This document shows, one piece after another, positions 50,985 through 61,347 of a stretch of 64,000 nucleotides of DNA (position 1 is its first letter; each line of letters begins with the position of its first letter). Location of the stretch: positions 186,001 to 250,000 of the forward strand of contig CAWBDS010000014.1 in the NCBI GenBank assembly GCA_963787645.1, written 5' to 3'. The notes beneath the pieces are model-generated. The model saw only the letters and a list, made by a program, of their open reading frames with translations. It did not search any database and had not been told where the DNA came from. The position numbers and the translations under genes were made by a program. Origin of the DNA: Palsa-504 sp963787645. Its GTDB lineage: Bacteria > Actinomycetota > Actinomycetes > Streptosporangiales > Streptosporangiaceae.

Positions 50985-51177
50985 CCGCGTCCCCCCGCAG
51001 CTAGAACTCGCCCTCCACCCGTGGGTAGAGACTGTCCCGCCGCTAGCCCGCCGTCCTGCCGCTAGCCCCGCCGTCCCGCCGTCCCGCCGCTCGCCCCCGC
51101 CGTCCCGCCGCTCGCCCCCATCCCAAGGGTGGTGGATCCCGGGTTCCACCTCCCTCTAGCGTGGTGGATCCCGGGTT
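50985..51177. repeat. Repeat-rich intergenic stretch
   Basis: About 190 bases with no gene. At 51069-51119 the unit CCGTCCCGCCGCTCGCCCC is repeated. A 21-bp near-palindromic direct repeat (GTGGTGGATCCCGGGTT core, one mismatch) occurs at 51129-51149 and 51161-51181, each containing the centre TCCCGGGT. The spacing of 32 bases and the palindromic core would suit paired operator half-sites. The second copy overlaps the end of the peptidase-like gene. Confidence 0.4.
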
Positions 51178-51916
51178 TCACTCCGCTGCGGAAGCGTCCG
51201 GGTTCAGGCAGCGGGTTAGCAGTGGGGTTTCTGTGACGGAGGCGGCGGAGGGGGTGACGCGGTAGGCGACCGAGGTGGGGCGGTCGGCGATCAGCTCGGT
51301 CAGCGTGTCGTCGGTGAAGTGCGCCGCGGCCCCGTCGTCGCAGGCGATCCCGCCGGGCAGGGTGCCGTCGGCGACCAGCCGGTGGTACAGCGGGCGCCCG
51401 GCCCGGCTCGGAGTTGTAGTGCGGGCAGTAGCTACCGGGCAGCAAACCCAGCCCGTCGGTAAAGACCCGCAGGTCGCGCCCGAACGAATCGGTGGTCCCG
51501 CCCTCGAACCAGCAGATGCCGCCGGCGCTCGACCCGGCCAGCACGATGCCGGCCTGCCAGGCCTTGCGCAAGATCACGTCGAGCCCGTGCACCCGCCACA
51601 CGGCCAGCATGTTGGCTACGCTGCCGCCGCCGATGAAGATCACGTCCTGGGACAGCAGCAGGTCCTCGGGGTCGCGGACGTTCGGCATCGGGAACAGGGC
51701 CAGGTGACTGACCCGGACCGGCTGCCCGGCCAGCCGGTCGTACATGGCCAGCGTCCACCGCGGGTCGTCCCCGCCCGCCGTGTTCAGTACGCAAAGCCGG
51801 GGCTCACGCTGCCCGGTCAACCGCAAGGCGTTCGCCAGGTGGACCGGTACCTGGCCCTCCGGCGCAAGCATGCCGCCGCCGATCGCGATGATGTGCCGAC
51901 GCCCGTCCGCTGCCAT
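51178..51916 (-). pseudogene. Peptidase E/S51-like (type 1 glutamine amidotransferase-like) protein, frameshifted
   Basis: From ATG 51916 the product opens with HIIAIGGGMLAPEGQVPVHL and contains the nucleophile region AGIVLAGSSAGGICWFEGGT, typical of aspartyl dipeptidase/peptidase E (S51) and cyanophycinase-like enzymes. After SYCPHYNSEPGR (near 51408) the frame is lost; in another frame RPLYHRLVADGTLPGGIACD and DDGAAAHFTDDTLTELIADR continue to a TGA at 51178, matching the C-terminal half. The span of 739 bases is one more than a multiple of three, fitting a single inserted base or two lost. The full protein would be about 245 residues, normal for the family. Confidence 0.7.
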
Positions 51917-52005
51917 GCCTGGCACGCTAGCCCGGTAACAACACGCAAGCAAACCAAGCGCCCCCGGGTGGCGGGACGTGCCACCCGGGGCAGGAGCACC
52001 TTCGC

Positions 52006-53078
52006 TCAGGCGCCGTACTGCAGCACGACACCCACCACGTCGGTCCCCTCATCGGAGGACGCGTGAGTGTTGCCGCCGCCCAGCAGTTCGGTGGTGCTCG
52101 GGATGAGCGCCACCGTGTCGACGGTGATCTTGGTCGGGCCGCCGGGCAGCGCGGCCTGGGTCAGGTGCCCGTGCGAGTAGTGCAGCACGTAGGATTTCTG
52201 GCTGCCGGCCCCCGGCATGGGCAGCCACAGCCCGCCGTTGCCGTCCGGGCTGACCTGCTGGAGCTCGCCGAACCCGAAGTTGCCTCCGGCCACCTTGGAC
52301 CAGGTTGAGCCGTTCCAGTGCAAGATGGCCAGCGGGCCGCCCTCGTCCTGCAGCCGCCCGTTCGCGATCGCGTAGACGCTGTGCTTGGACTGCTCGTAGA
52401 TCCCGGTCACGGCCGGGTCGTTCAGCTGCTGCCGGGCGGGCAGCAGGGTAGCCACCGACGTCCGGGTCCAGGTCGACCCGTTCCAGTGCGCCACGTCCGC
52501 GCCGTCAAAGGCCCAGATGTCGCTGGCCGACAGTCCGCTGCCGCCTTCCAGTTTGTCGCCGGACGCGACCTTGGTCCAGGTGCGGCCGTTGTAGTGCCAC
52601 GCGCCCAGGTCGGCGCCAGGCACGTCCGGCGTGCCGAACACCCAGACATTAGACGGGCTGAGCACCACACCACCGCCGATCGAGCGGGAGAAAGACCCAG
52701 CACCGTCCAATGCTGGCCGTTCCAGCGCAGCGCCCGGGACTGGCCGAACTCCTGGGTGAACGCCCAGACGTTGGTGGCCGAGCTCGCGTCGGCCGCGACG
52801 ACCATCTCGTTGTTCCGGCTGGGGAACGGGACCTGCGTCCAGGTCGATCCGTTCCGTTCCCAGGCGGTCGCCCGGGAGTAGCCGTCAAATGCCCAGCCAT
52901 CGTTCTGGCCGACCGCGGTGACCGCGGTGACGACGCCGTTGGAGCCGTTGTAGTTGATCCGCTTGACGATGTGCCAGGACGGGGCGGCGGCCGGGGCCGC
53001 GATCGCGGCCTGCGTGCAGCCGGCCACCGCGGCGGCGGCCAACGTGATCAGCGCGGCGCTGCGAACCTTAATGCTCAT
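52006..53078 (-). pseudogene. Secreted lipoprotein with BNR-like repeats, one-base frameshift
   Basis: From ATG 53078 (GGTTGG upstream) a lipoprotein signal is read (VRSAALITLAAAAVAGC, lipobox V-A-G-C), followed by beta-propeller-like repeats of the W-x-x-x-G-W-A-F-D-G and A-W-x-x-N-G-S-T-W kind (DGWAFDGYSRATAWERNGST, TNVWAFTQEFGQSRALRWNG). The frame shifts near 52700 in GQHWTVLG, after which the second half is open in another frame (PSNVWVFGTPDVPGADLGAW, VAHWNGSTWTRTSV). The span of 1,073 bases is one short of 358 codons, fitting one lost base. Secreted and lipid-anchored; role unknown. Confidence 0.68.
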
Positions 53079-53242
53079 GTGTTTCCAACCCTTCAATCAA
53101 CGATTAGGTCAACTGGTCCCGTCGCTAAGACTGCCGGGACGCCGATCCGACAACGGCTCCTTGATCACAGCTTGGTAACTATCGGATCAGCGGCCCGGAC
53201 CGGCCCTCTGCACGGGTGAGGCACCACCCAAAGGGGGACACC

Positions 53243-53796
53243 ATGACCGTGACCGCCGAAATCCCGGTCTCGCCCGTCGGCTCGACGCTGGCTCCGTACA
53301 CCGCCGCGAACGGGGACATCGTGCTGCCCGGCTGTTACGGCGTCAGCCACGGCTCGGGCATCACCGGCGAGCTCATCAGGCACGCGACCGAGTCGTGGGC
53401 CGGGCACGCCTTCGTCTACGTCGGCAACGGCCAGATCATCGAGGCTGAGCCGCCGGCGGCCCGGGTCTCCTCGGCCGATTCACATCCCGACGCGGTGTGG
53501 AACGTCCGCTATCCGCTCGACGGACGCCGCGCGCGACGCCATCATCGCCCGGGCGCACGCCCTGATCGGCTGCCCGTACGACTACCCGGCCTACGTCGGC
53601 TTCGCGCTGGAGGTGTTGAAGCTGCGCAACGGCCAGGAACTCGACGCGGTGTTCCGCGAGGATCACTGGCGGGTGTGCTCGGCGCTAGTTGCCGACTGCT
53701 ATGCGTACGCGGGCCTGCATCTGGAAGCAGGGCCTGCAGTATCCGAACCTGATCAGCCCGGCCGACCTGTACAACCTGATCGCCCAGGAATCCTGA
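53243..53796 (+). pseudogene. YiiX/NlpC-like cysteine peptidase-fold protein, two frameshifts
   Basis: From ATG 53243 (AAAGGGGG upstream) the product has DIVLPGCYGVSHGSGITGEL, AGHAFVYVGNGQIIEAEPPA and, after a shift near 53525, AIIARAHALIGCPYDYPAYV with HWRVCSALVADCYAYAGLHL (Cys region), then after a shift near 53722 LQYPNLISPADLYNLIAQES to a TGA at 53794. The H-A-F-V-Y-V-G strand and the C-S-A-L-V-A-D-C-Y helix fit YiiX/NlpC-type hydrolases or amidases. It is otherwise coherent in each frame. Confidence 0.6.
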
Positions 53797-53965
53797 CTAC
53801 CCGGCTCACACCGTGACCGCCCGGCCCGGCTTGCTCATCGTGGCGGGCGGGCAGAGCGAGGTGCTCGGCCTGGATGCGGGCCAGTTCGGCGTCGTCGTAG
53901 AACGGCGCGTCCGGCGACGTCCGCAGCAATACCAGCTCAAAGGCTTCAAGGTCCACCAGCGTCAT
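53753..53965 (-). pseudogene. YciI-like protein, N-terminal remnant
   Basis: ATG 53965 opens LEAFELVLLRTSPDAPFYDD then AELARIQAEHLALPARH, like the first strand and helix of YciI/YCII-domain enzymes. Homology ends after about 35 residues and the frame then enters Gly/Arg-rich sequence. It starts 12 bases after the end of the large membrane protein gene on the same strand. Truncated by deletion or frameshift. Confidence 0.45.
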
Positions 53966-53977
53966 TCTGGCAGCGGG

Positions 53978-56249
53978 TCACGTACTGCGGGACAGCCGGG
54001 TCAGGGACAGCACGAAGATCGAGGACAGCACCCAGCCGAGCAAGGTGGCCAGGTTCAGCCACCACAGCATCAGGCTGCCCACCGGAAACGTGCGGGTCGG
54101 GATACCAGGTCGACCGCTGGTCGAGCGAGATCAGCGGGACCACGATGTCGATCGCGTACAGCACCGGGCTGAAGCACCGGACTTCGCCGTCGCCGCACGA
54201 ATCCAGCTTCGCCGGCCCGCCGCGGCCGGCACGGAGCCCGCTAGCAGCCCGCTGGTGGAGTACACGGCTGCCGCTGCCGTTGGTCGCGCGCAGCGTGGCC
54301 CGGCCGGCGGGCAGCTCCAGCGAGCCCACGACCAGCAGGAGCAGCAAGGCCAGGGCCCACAGCACCCGCCCGCGGCCGGTACCCGTAGCCGATCGCGGCG
54401 TAGCTGGCGGCCGCGGCCCGGCGCGGCCAGGCCGCGTTCGCCTGGCTGACCTGCCGGGCGTGACGGCGCTCGGCCATCAGGATCTGCTCGGCCTCGCTCG
54501 GCGTAGCCGTGCTGGCGGAACACCCGGGCCGCCTGCTCGTAGGGCCCGGAGTCGAACTGGGTCTGGCGACCCAGCCAGGCGCACCGGGCCGCCTGATCCC
54601 AGATCGGCTCGGGCGGCGCGCCCTGCGGCCGCTCGAATCGCTCGTAGGTCAGCCCGGCGATGGTGAAGCTCGACGGCCACAGGGCCGGGTCGTCGGCCAG
54701 GAACGTGGTGCTCGCTTCGGTGAAGTCCACGCTCGGCGAGACGGTCTGCCAGCCCAGATCCATGCCGCCGCGGACGTTCGCGGAGATGGCCTCGATGGCG
54801 TGGCCATGCACGTTGTGGTAGCCGGGGGCAGGACAGATGAACGAGCCCGCGTTGAGCTGCAGGCGGCCGTCGATGACGCTCCGGTTCAGCACGACCAGAC
54901 CGGTGGAGGTGAATCCGTCGACCAGCCGTACCGATCCCTTGACCCGGGCCTGGTTGAGGCTGACCGAGTAGCCGCCGGGATTGTGCAGCTGGGCGCCGTC
55001 GGCGGCCAGGCTGCCCAGCGTGGCGCCGCGGAAGTTGACCCGGCCGCCCTCGGTGCGCAGGCCCTCCATCGCGACGTCGCCGTCGACGGTCACCGCGGTG
55101 GCTCCCACCAGGGACCGGCGCTCGGGCTGGCTCAGCTGGCCTTTGAGCGCGAGCGTGCCGTGGATGACGGCCCCGGCCAGCCGGATGGTGCCTTCCACCA
55201 CGGCGTCCCGGTCCGAGCCACAGGTCGGCGCGGATCTCGGAGTTGGTCAGGTCCAGCGCCGTCTGGCCGGGTGCGCGCAGCACGCACCCCGCGCCCACCG
55301 ACACGTTGCTCACCGTGCCGATCGACATGTCGATCCGGCCTGATACCTCGCAGCGGCTCGGCGAGGATCACCTCGCCGCCGACCGAGAGGCCGGAGGCGT
55401 CGAGCGCTGCGGCGGCGGTCACGGTCGCCCGCGGGTGCTGAATTTCGGCGCGTCGGCCGGCGGCTCGATGGTCGCGTTGCGGATGAGCAGCCGCCCGGCG
55501 ATGCGTGCGCTGCCCATGGCGATGCCGCCGCGGATTTCCGGCCGGCGCCCGGCCGAGCTCTCGATCAGGAACATGCTGCCCTCGAGGACCGCGTCCTCGA
55601 GGTTGAGCGCCGGCCCGCGCGGGGCCACGATGTGCGCTCCGGTCAGGTCGAGCGTGCCGCTGATCCGCGCCCCGATCAGCCTGATCTCGCCGTCGCGAGT
55701 GGAACTGGTCCAGCAGCCGGACCGCGCCGCCGACGCGGATCCGGTCGGCCTGGATGGCCCGGTCGCCCTGGCCGTCGATGACGGTGTCCAGGCACAGCAG
55801 CCGGCCGCCGATCTCCGACTCGCACAGCCAGACCGCGGCCCGCTTGGACGTGCTCGCGCTCGTCCAGTACGCCCCGGCGATGTGCGACCGGGACAGGTCC
55901 AGGTCCCGGCGCAGCCGCAGGCCGTTGCCGAGCAGGCCGGGCAGGCGTGGGGAACCGGTCAGCGCCAGCTCGAAAAGCTGCGCTCCCTCGACCACCGGGC
56001 GCGGTGTCGAACTCACATCCCTCGAACCGGAGGGGGAACGGCACCACCAGCCCGGTGAGGTCCAGCTCGCCGGTCACGATGGCGTTGGTCAGCCGCAGCC
56101 CGCGGGGATCGATCTGGTCCTTGAGCTCATGGCAGCACCGTCCGCAGCACGGCCGCTGGCACGATGCGCTTGCGGCCGTCGGCCATCCCGTCGAGCACCG
56201 CGCCGCGCTGCCCCACGCTGAGCAGTTCGGCCTCGTCGATCTCGCCCAT
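53978..56249 (-). pseudogene. Large membrane-associated protein (actinobacterial 'oxidoreductase' type), at least six frameshifts
   Basis: From ATG 56249 (GEIDEAELLSVGQRGAVLDG) a protein of about 757 residues can be assembled from successive frames: DPRGLRLTNAIVTGELDLTG, LPRLPGLLGNGLRLRRDLDL, DGEIRLIGARISGTLDLTG, SRSHIAGAYWTSAS, GTIRLAGAVIHGTLALKGQL, GHAIEAISANVRGGMDLG, YERFERPQG and TQFDSGPYEQAARVFRQHG. Two C-terminal membrane helices follow (ALALLLLLVVGSLELPAG and LATLLGWVLSSIFVLSLTRL). The repeating D-L-(T/S)-G strands resemble a right-handed helix or pentapeptide-like coil. Membrane-associated oxidoreductase is the usual database name; no catalytic motif was seen. Confidence 0.6.
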
Positions 56250-56407
56250 CCGCAGACTGTCCCGCGATCAGGCCGGCCTGTGTCCATCGTCTACCGAGCG
56301 GGTCGCACCACGGTCCGTTCGGAAAAGGTAAGAAATCCCGGCTGAACCGGGCACCCATGCAGCGGCCGTGATCCGAAGTATGGGCAAGCGCGGTTGGAGG
56401 TGGCCGG

Positions 56408-59400
56408 ATGGCAGGCAGGTTCTCGATGGACCGGGGCATGGCCCTTCGGAGCTGGCCCGGGCGGGGTTGCGGGCTGGGCCCGGCCCGGTTCGGCGGGCGC
56501 CCGGTCCGAGCCGGTGACCGTCGGCCGCTGGTGCCGGCCGCGGACCGGTGCGCGGCGCGGCCGGGGCATGCTGCCGCGGTGCTCGCCAGCTGCCGCGGGC
56601 CGCCTGACCAGGCAGGCCGGCCGGTGAACGACCGGTTCTCCGAGGTGGCCGACGACGTGCTGGCGCGTCCCGGGATACGTGGGTGCCGCAGCCCAGAGCC
56701 GCGGACACCGACCGCCCGCCGCGGTTGCGCGCGGACACGGTCGCGCCGACCCGATCGACCCGCGGGTCCTGGGACGCAGGCCGCCGATCCGGCCTTGGCG
56801 GCGCGGTCCCCGGCGGACATTCCGCAGGCCGCCGACCCGGTCGACGTGGCCACCGGGGATGTGCTGCTGTTCCAGGACGACGTGTCGCTGCCCGGGGTGC
56901 TCCCGCTGGTCATCGAGCCGGGCCTACCGGTCCTCGTGGCGGGCGGGACGGTGGTTCGGGTCGTCGTGGGCGTCCAGCCTCGATCAGCGGCTGCGGATCG
57001 GCCCGGACCGGATCGTCGGCGTGTTCGCGGACGGGCGTGTTCTGTCCTGGTCGTGCCGTACCGGCCCAGGACGGGCCGGTGCCGCTGACCGGGCTGCCGG
57101 TGACCGGGCCGAGGTGGCGGCTGGCGCGCGCCGGTGACGGCGCGTTCACGGTCACCGACCCGCAGGCCGGTCTGGTGCGGCGGTTCGAGGGCCGCAGCGC
57201 CGAGCTGCCGCTGGTCATGCGTGACCGACCGGCGCGGGAGCCAGATCCGGTTCGGCTACACCGAGCGGGGTGAGCCAGCCTGGATCACGCACTCCGGCGG
57301 GTACCGCGTCCGGGTCGTGATGTCCGGCGGGCGGGTCGCGGAGCTTCGGCTGGCGACCTCGGCGGGGGAGGAGCGGCTGAGCCGGGTACCGATACGACCC
57401 GGCCGGCAACCTGGCTGGGGTGGTCAACGGCTCAGGCCGGGCGCTGCGGTTCAGCTACGACGCGGAAGGCCGGCTGACCGGCTGGCAGGACCGCAACGGG
57501 ATCTCCTACCGGTACTCCTACGACGAGCGGGCCGGTGCGTCGCAGGCTACCGGTCCGGGCGGGGTCATGTCCGGGCGGTTCGCCTACAGCGACCGGGTGA
57601 CCTGGTGGACGGACGCGGCCGGGGCGGTGACCATCTACCAGCTGGACGCGTCGTCCCGGGTGACCGCGGTGACCGACCCGCTGGGCCACGTGACCCACCT
57701 GTGGTACGACGAGTACGGCCGGGTGACCGCCCGCGCCGATCCGCTGGGCCGCCTGACCCGGTACGGCTACGACGAGCACGGCAACCTCACCTGCCTCACC
57801 CGGCCGGACGGCAGCCAGGTCCGGGCCCGCTACGACGCGGCGGGCCTGCTGACCGGGCTCGAGGAGCCGGCGGAGCCAGCTGGCGGCAGGAGTACGACGC
57901 GCGCGGCAACCTGGTCCGGCAGATCGCGCCGGACCAGGCCGTCACGTCCTACGGCTATGACCAGCGCGGTCACCTGGCCTCGGTCACCGGCCCGCTCGGC
58001 GCGGTCACCACGGTGGAATGCGACCCGGCGGGCCTGCCGGCGGCGGTGACCGGTCCCGAGCGGCGGCCGCACGCGCTGCACCCGGGACGCGGCCGGCCGG
58101 GTGACCTCGGTGACCGCGCCCGACGGGGCGGTCACCGACGCTGACCTGGACGGCCGACGGGCAGCTGGCCGGCCGGGTGTTCCCCGACGGCAGCAGCGAA
58201 CGGCGCGAGTACGACGCCGAGGGCAACCTGGTCACCTACCTCAGCCCGTCCGGCGAGCAGACCAGGTACGAGTACGGGCCGTTCGACCGGCTGACCGCGG
58301 TCACCGGGCCGGACGGCGCTCGGACCGAGTTCGGCTACGACCACGCGCTGCGGCTGACCACGGTCACCCGGAGCGGCCTGACGTGGCGGTACGACTACGA
58401 CGCGGCCGGCCGGGTGGTGGCCGAGACCGACTTCAACGGAGCCGTCACCCGGTACGCCTACGATCCGGCCGGGCAGCTGACCGGCCGGGTCAACGCCGTC
58501 GGCCAGGAGGTCAGCTGCGGCTACGACGAACTCGGCCGGCTGGTCCGCCGCGTGGCCGGTCGAGGCGGTGACCACCTTCGGGTACGACGCGGCGGGCCGG
58601 CTGGTGCGGGCGGCCAGCCCCGACGCCGAGCTCCGGTTCACCCGCGATCCGCTCGGCCGGGTCACCGCCGAGACCTGCAACGACCGACCGTGCTGTCCTC
58701 CTACGACCTGGCCGGCCGCCGCACCCGCCGCGTCACCCCGGGCGGTGCGCAGGAGCGCTGGACCTACGACGCACGCCGGGCGGCCGGTGCGGCTCGACAG
58801 CCGGCGGGCAGGTAGTCGGGTTCGGCTATGACCAGGCGGGCCGGGAGACCCGCCGCGACCTGCCCGGGGCCTGGCGCTGACCCAGGACTGGGACACCGCT
58901 GGCCAGCTCGCACTCCAGGTACTGGCACCGCCCCGCGGGATGCCGGCGCCACGCCTTGGACCGGTCCGCCGCAGGCCGGTTCGGTCGCTGGCCCGCCGCG
59001 CCTACGCCTACCGGGCCGGCGGGTGCCTGGCCGGCGTCGATGACCTGCTGGCCGGCGCGCGCCGGTTCACCCTGGATGACGCCGGCCGGGTCACCGCGGT
59101 GACCGGCGCCCAGCTGGGCCGAGCGGTACCGCTACGACCCGGCGGGCAACGTCGCCTCGGCCCAGTGGAGCGCGCCGCCGCCCGGCGCCGCTGGCCGCTG
59201 GCTGTCTGCCGACCTGCAGGGCCCGCGCGACCGCACCGGCACGCTCGATCACCAGCGCCGGGACCGTCCGCTACCGGCACGACCGGCAGGGCCGCGTCAT
59301 CCAGCGGCAGCGGGCGCAGACCTCGGGGCCGCCCGCCATCTGGTCCTACCGGTGGGACGCCGACGACCGGCTGACCGCGGTCACCACTCCGGACGGCAGC

Positions 59401-60313
59401 ACCTGGCGCTACCGCTACGACCCGCTGGGCCGCCGCATCGCCAAGCAGCGCTTCGACCCGTCCGGCGCCCCGGCCGAGGAGACCACGTTCACCTGGGACG
59501 GCGCCGTCCTGGCCGAGGAATCCGCCGGCGGCCCGGAGCCCGGCCAGCGGCGCCGCGTGACCTGGGACTACCGGCCCGGCACGTTCACTCCGCTGACCCA
59601 GTCCGAGCACGTGTCTGCCGGCACCGCGCAGCAGGCCATCGACGAGCGGTTCCTACGCCATCATCGCCGACCAGGTGGGCATGCCCGCCGAACTGATCGC
59701 CGCCGACGGGACCGTCGCCGGGTACCAGCAGCACACCCTGTGGGGCGGCACCCTGTGGCACCCCAGCGGTGCCGCCACCCCGCTGCGCTTCCCCGGCCAG
59801 TACCACGACCCCGAGACCGGCCTGCACTACAACCAGCAGCGCTACTACGACCCCGTGACGGGCAGCTATCTCACCCCGGACCCCCTCGGCCTAGCCCTGG
59901 CGCCGAATCCGCACGCCTACGTCCCCAACCCCCTCCTCCAAATCGACCCCCTCGGCCTCATGTCCTGCGGTCCGGGGGATAACCGCTTCCCTGACCAAAC
60001 CCTGGTGGTGCGTGGTGGGGTCAATACGCCCGAACGCTTTAAGCACGCCAGCGGAGCTACCCTTGATGCAGCGGGCAAGGTCTATAACGTTTCTGTCCAG
60101 AGTGCGCCTGCGCGGTCGATCGAGGACTTGGCCCGAGCCATCCCGAACAAGCAGATCGGCGTCACGGATGTGGGTAGCATCCGAGCTGCCGGTGGCTCGA
60201 TACAGGCTGACTCGCCCGGCAAAAGTTCGTATCACTGTCTCATCGGAGGCTGTACTCCCGACCAGTTCAGCGAGCTCTTCACGCCGACTATCAAGAATCC
60301 CTGGAATCAATGA
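56408..60313 (+). pseudogene. RHS/YD-repeat protein with many frame changes
   Basis: A nearly 4-kb RHS gene. The entry region has DPVDVATGDVLLFQDDVSLP (the RHS start motif D-P-V-D-V-x-T-G) followed by YD repeats such as RFSYDAEGRLTGWQDRNG, LWYDEYGRVTARADPLGR, YGYDQRGHLASVTGPLGA, REYDAEGNLVTYLSPSGE and YDYDAAGRVVAETDFNGA, and the RHS core closing YHDPETGLHYNQQRYYDP. At least ten one- or two-base frame changes are needed from 56930 to 59650, yet each piece is coherent and free of stops. The last part (59675-60313) is intact. RHS proteins are delivery shells for C-terminal toxins. Confidence 0.75.
59675..60313 (+). CDS. RHS core end with C-terminal (probable toxin) module
   Basis: The final in-frame part of the RHS protein. 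It opens with RHS core PETGLHYNQQRYYDPVTGSY and the boundary motif DPLGLALAPNPHAYVPNPLL, at which RHS proteins are cut to release their toxin. The C-terminal domain after DPLGLMSCGPGD is about 112 residues (FPDQTLVVRGGVNTPERFKH, GATLDAAGKVYNVSVQSAPA, NKQIGVTDVGSIRAAGGSIQ, TPDQFSELFTPTIKNPWNQ). It does not match a nuclease motif I can name; similar C-terminal modules occur in other RHS proteins, probably a polymorphic toxin. Overlaps the next gene by four bases (ATGA). Confidence 0.75.
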   Translation: MGMPAELIAADGTVAGYQQHTLWGGTLWHPSGAATPLRFPGQYHDPETGLHYNQQRYYDPVTGSYLTPDPLGLALAPNPHAYVPNPLLQIDPLGLMSCGPGDNRFPDQTLVVRGGVNTPERFKHASGATLDAAGKVYNVSVQSAPARSIEDLARAIPNKQIGVTDVGSIRAAGGSIQADSPGKSSYHCLIGGCTPDQFSELFTPTIKNPWNQ

Positions 60314-60609
60314 ACGAAGATCACGTAAGTGACGCCGAGCTCAGCGAGCTTCGACGGATCTGCGCCTCCGCCACGCCCGCGCCATGGCGTGCGATGGCCG
60401 AAGGGCGAGACCACGGCGCCGGGGACAGCTTCATCATGATCGGTCGTGACGATGATCGCGATGAAGATATGTACGTAACCCGAGACTCAGGACCTGCATC
60501 AACGTCGGATCTTGATTTCATCGCGGCAGCACGCAACTATCTGCCTCGGCTGATTGACGAGGTTGCCCAGCTGCGTCGCCAATGTGGAATGCCGCCCCCG
60601 ATCCAGTGA
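60310..60609 (+). CDS. Probable immunity protein for the RHS toxin module (99 residues)
   Basis: Starts in the ATGA overlap with the RHS C-terminal module, the classical arrangement of toxin and immunity genes. The sequence has an acidic, helical body (DAELSELRRICASATPAPWR, then GAGDSFIMIGRDDDRDEDMY and LDFIAAARNYLPRLIDEVAQ), similar in pattern to phage/actinomycete proteins with an A-T-P-x-P-W motif (Ead/Ea22-like). Small and acidic (about 12% Asp/Glu rich) as expected for an antidote that binds a basic toxin domain. No signal peptide; it would work in the cytoplasm. Assignment rests on context. Confidence 0.6.
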   Translation: MNEDHVSDAELSELRRICASATPAPWRAMAEGRDHGAGDSFIMIGRDDDRDEDMYVTRDSGPASTSDLDFIAAARNYLPRLIDEVAQLRRQCGMPPPIQ

Positions 60610-60870
60610 GATGTCGCTGTCGACCTGGACTCGGCCGACGAGCTGATCAGCCCTCCGGCTAGCGCACGCTGTGCTCGTGCTGCTCGTAAGTCCCGGAATC
60701 ACATTTGCGTGGAGTATCCGACTTGCGTGGTCGATCCGTGCAACCCCAGTTGGACAAAGTTTCCGCGCAAGTCGGATCATCCGCGGTAATTTCCGCATCG
60801 CGGAACGATGGGCAGGCGCCCCGACAGACCGCTAGGCGGTCGGCTCGGCCCAAGGACCATACTGGGGAGC
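60610..60870. other. Gene-free stretch with an inverted repeat
   Basis: No gene was recognised in these 260 bases. ATCCGACTTGCG at 60716-60727 is exactly reverse-complemented by CGCAAGTCGGAT at 60766-60777, with a 38-base loop, and lies between the immunity gene and the LigD-type gene. It could be a terminator-like hairpin or the end of an old mobile element. The short open frames here have no family features. Confidence 0.35.
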
Positions 60871-61347
60871 GTGGCCGACCCGGTGCGCTTCGTGGTGCAG
60901 CAGCATGACGCGACGACGCTGCACTTTGACTTTCGGTTGCAGGTCGGGGAGGTGCTTCGGTCGTGGGCGGTCCCCAAGGGGCCCTCGCTGGACCCGGCTG
61001 TGCGGCGGCTGGCGGTGCCGGTCGAGGATCATTCCCTGGCCGCCGGTGAATTCGAGGGCGTCCACCACGGCCAGCGGCGCGGGACCGGCGCGGTGATTAT
61101 CTGGGATGAGGGAACCGCGGAGATGGTCCGCGACGAGCCGGGCCACCTCTCTTTCGTCCTGCACGGCCACAAGTTGTCGGGCGGCTTCGCGCTGACGAGG
61201 ACCGGGCCGAAGCGCTGGATCCTGATCAAGGTCCGGGACGAGGACGCCCGGCCGGGTTCCGATGTCGTCAAGGAACAGCCAGCCAGTGTGCGCAGCGGCA
61301 AGACCTGGACGCAATTGCGTGAGGGCGAGCAAATCAAACCCGGTTAG
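60871..61347 (+). CDS. Stand-alone DNA ligase D 3'-phosphoesterase domain protein
   Basis: A 158-residue protein corresponding to the 3'-phosphoesterase (LigD_N/PE) domain of ligase D, here without polymerase and ligase domains. The signatures are FVVQQHDATTLHFDFRLQVG (active-site His and the H-x-D pattern), LRSWAVPKGPSLDPAVRRLA, and AVIIWDEGTAEM, LSFVLHGHKLSGGFALTRTG. These enzymes trim 3'-phosphates and ribonucleotides at broken DNA ends for Ku-dependent repair. GTG 60871 (GGGGAGC upstream) is preferred over an upstream ATG because homology starts at FVVQQHDA. No ku or ligD gene is next to it. Confidence 0.82.
   Translation: MADPVRFVVQQHDATTLHFDFRLQVGEVLRSWAVPKGPSLDPAVRRLAVPVEDHSLAAGEFEGVHHGQRRGTGAVIIWDEGTAEMVRDEPGHLSFVLHGHKLSGGFALTRTGPKRWILIKVRDEDARPGSDVVKEQPASVRSGKTWTQLREGEQIKPG

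Noticed and set aside
51062..51177. Continuation of the peptidase frame to 51062
   Set aside because: It reads Arg/Pro-rich low-complexity repeats after a frame loss; the true C-terminus is in another frame ending at 51178.
57134..58144. Separate RHS fragments as individual genes
   Set aside because: All are successive frames of one RHS gene; each lacks a ribosome site at its supposed start.
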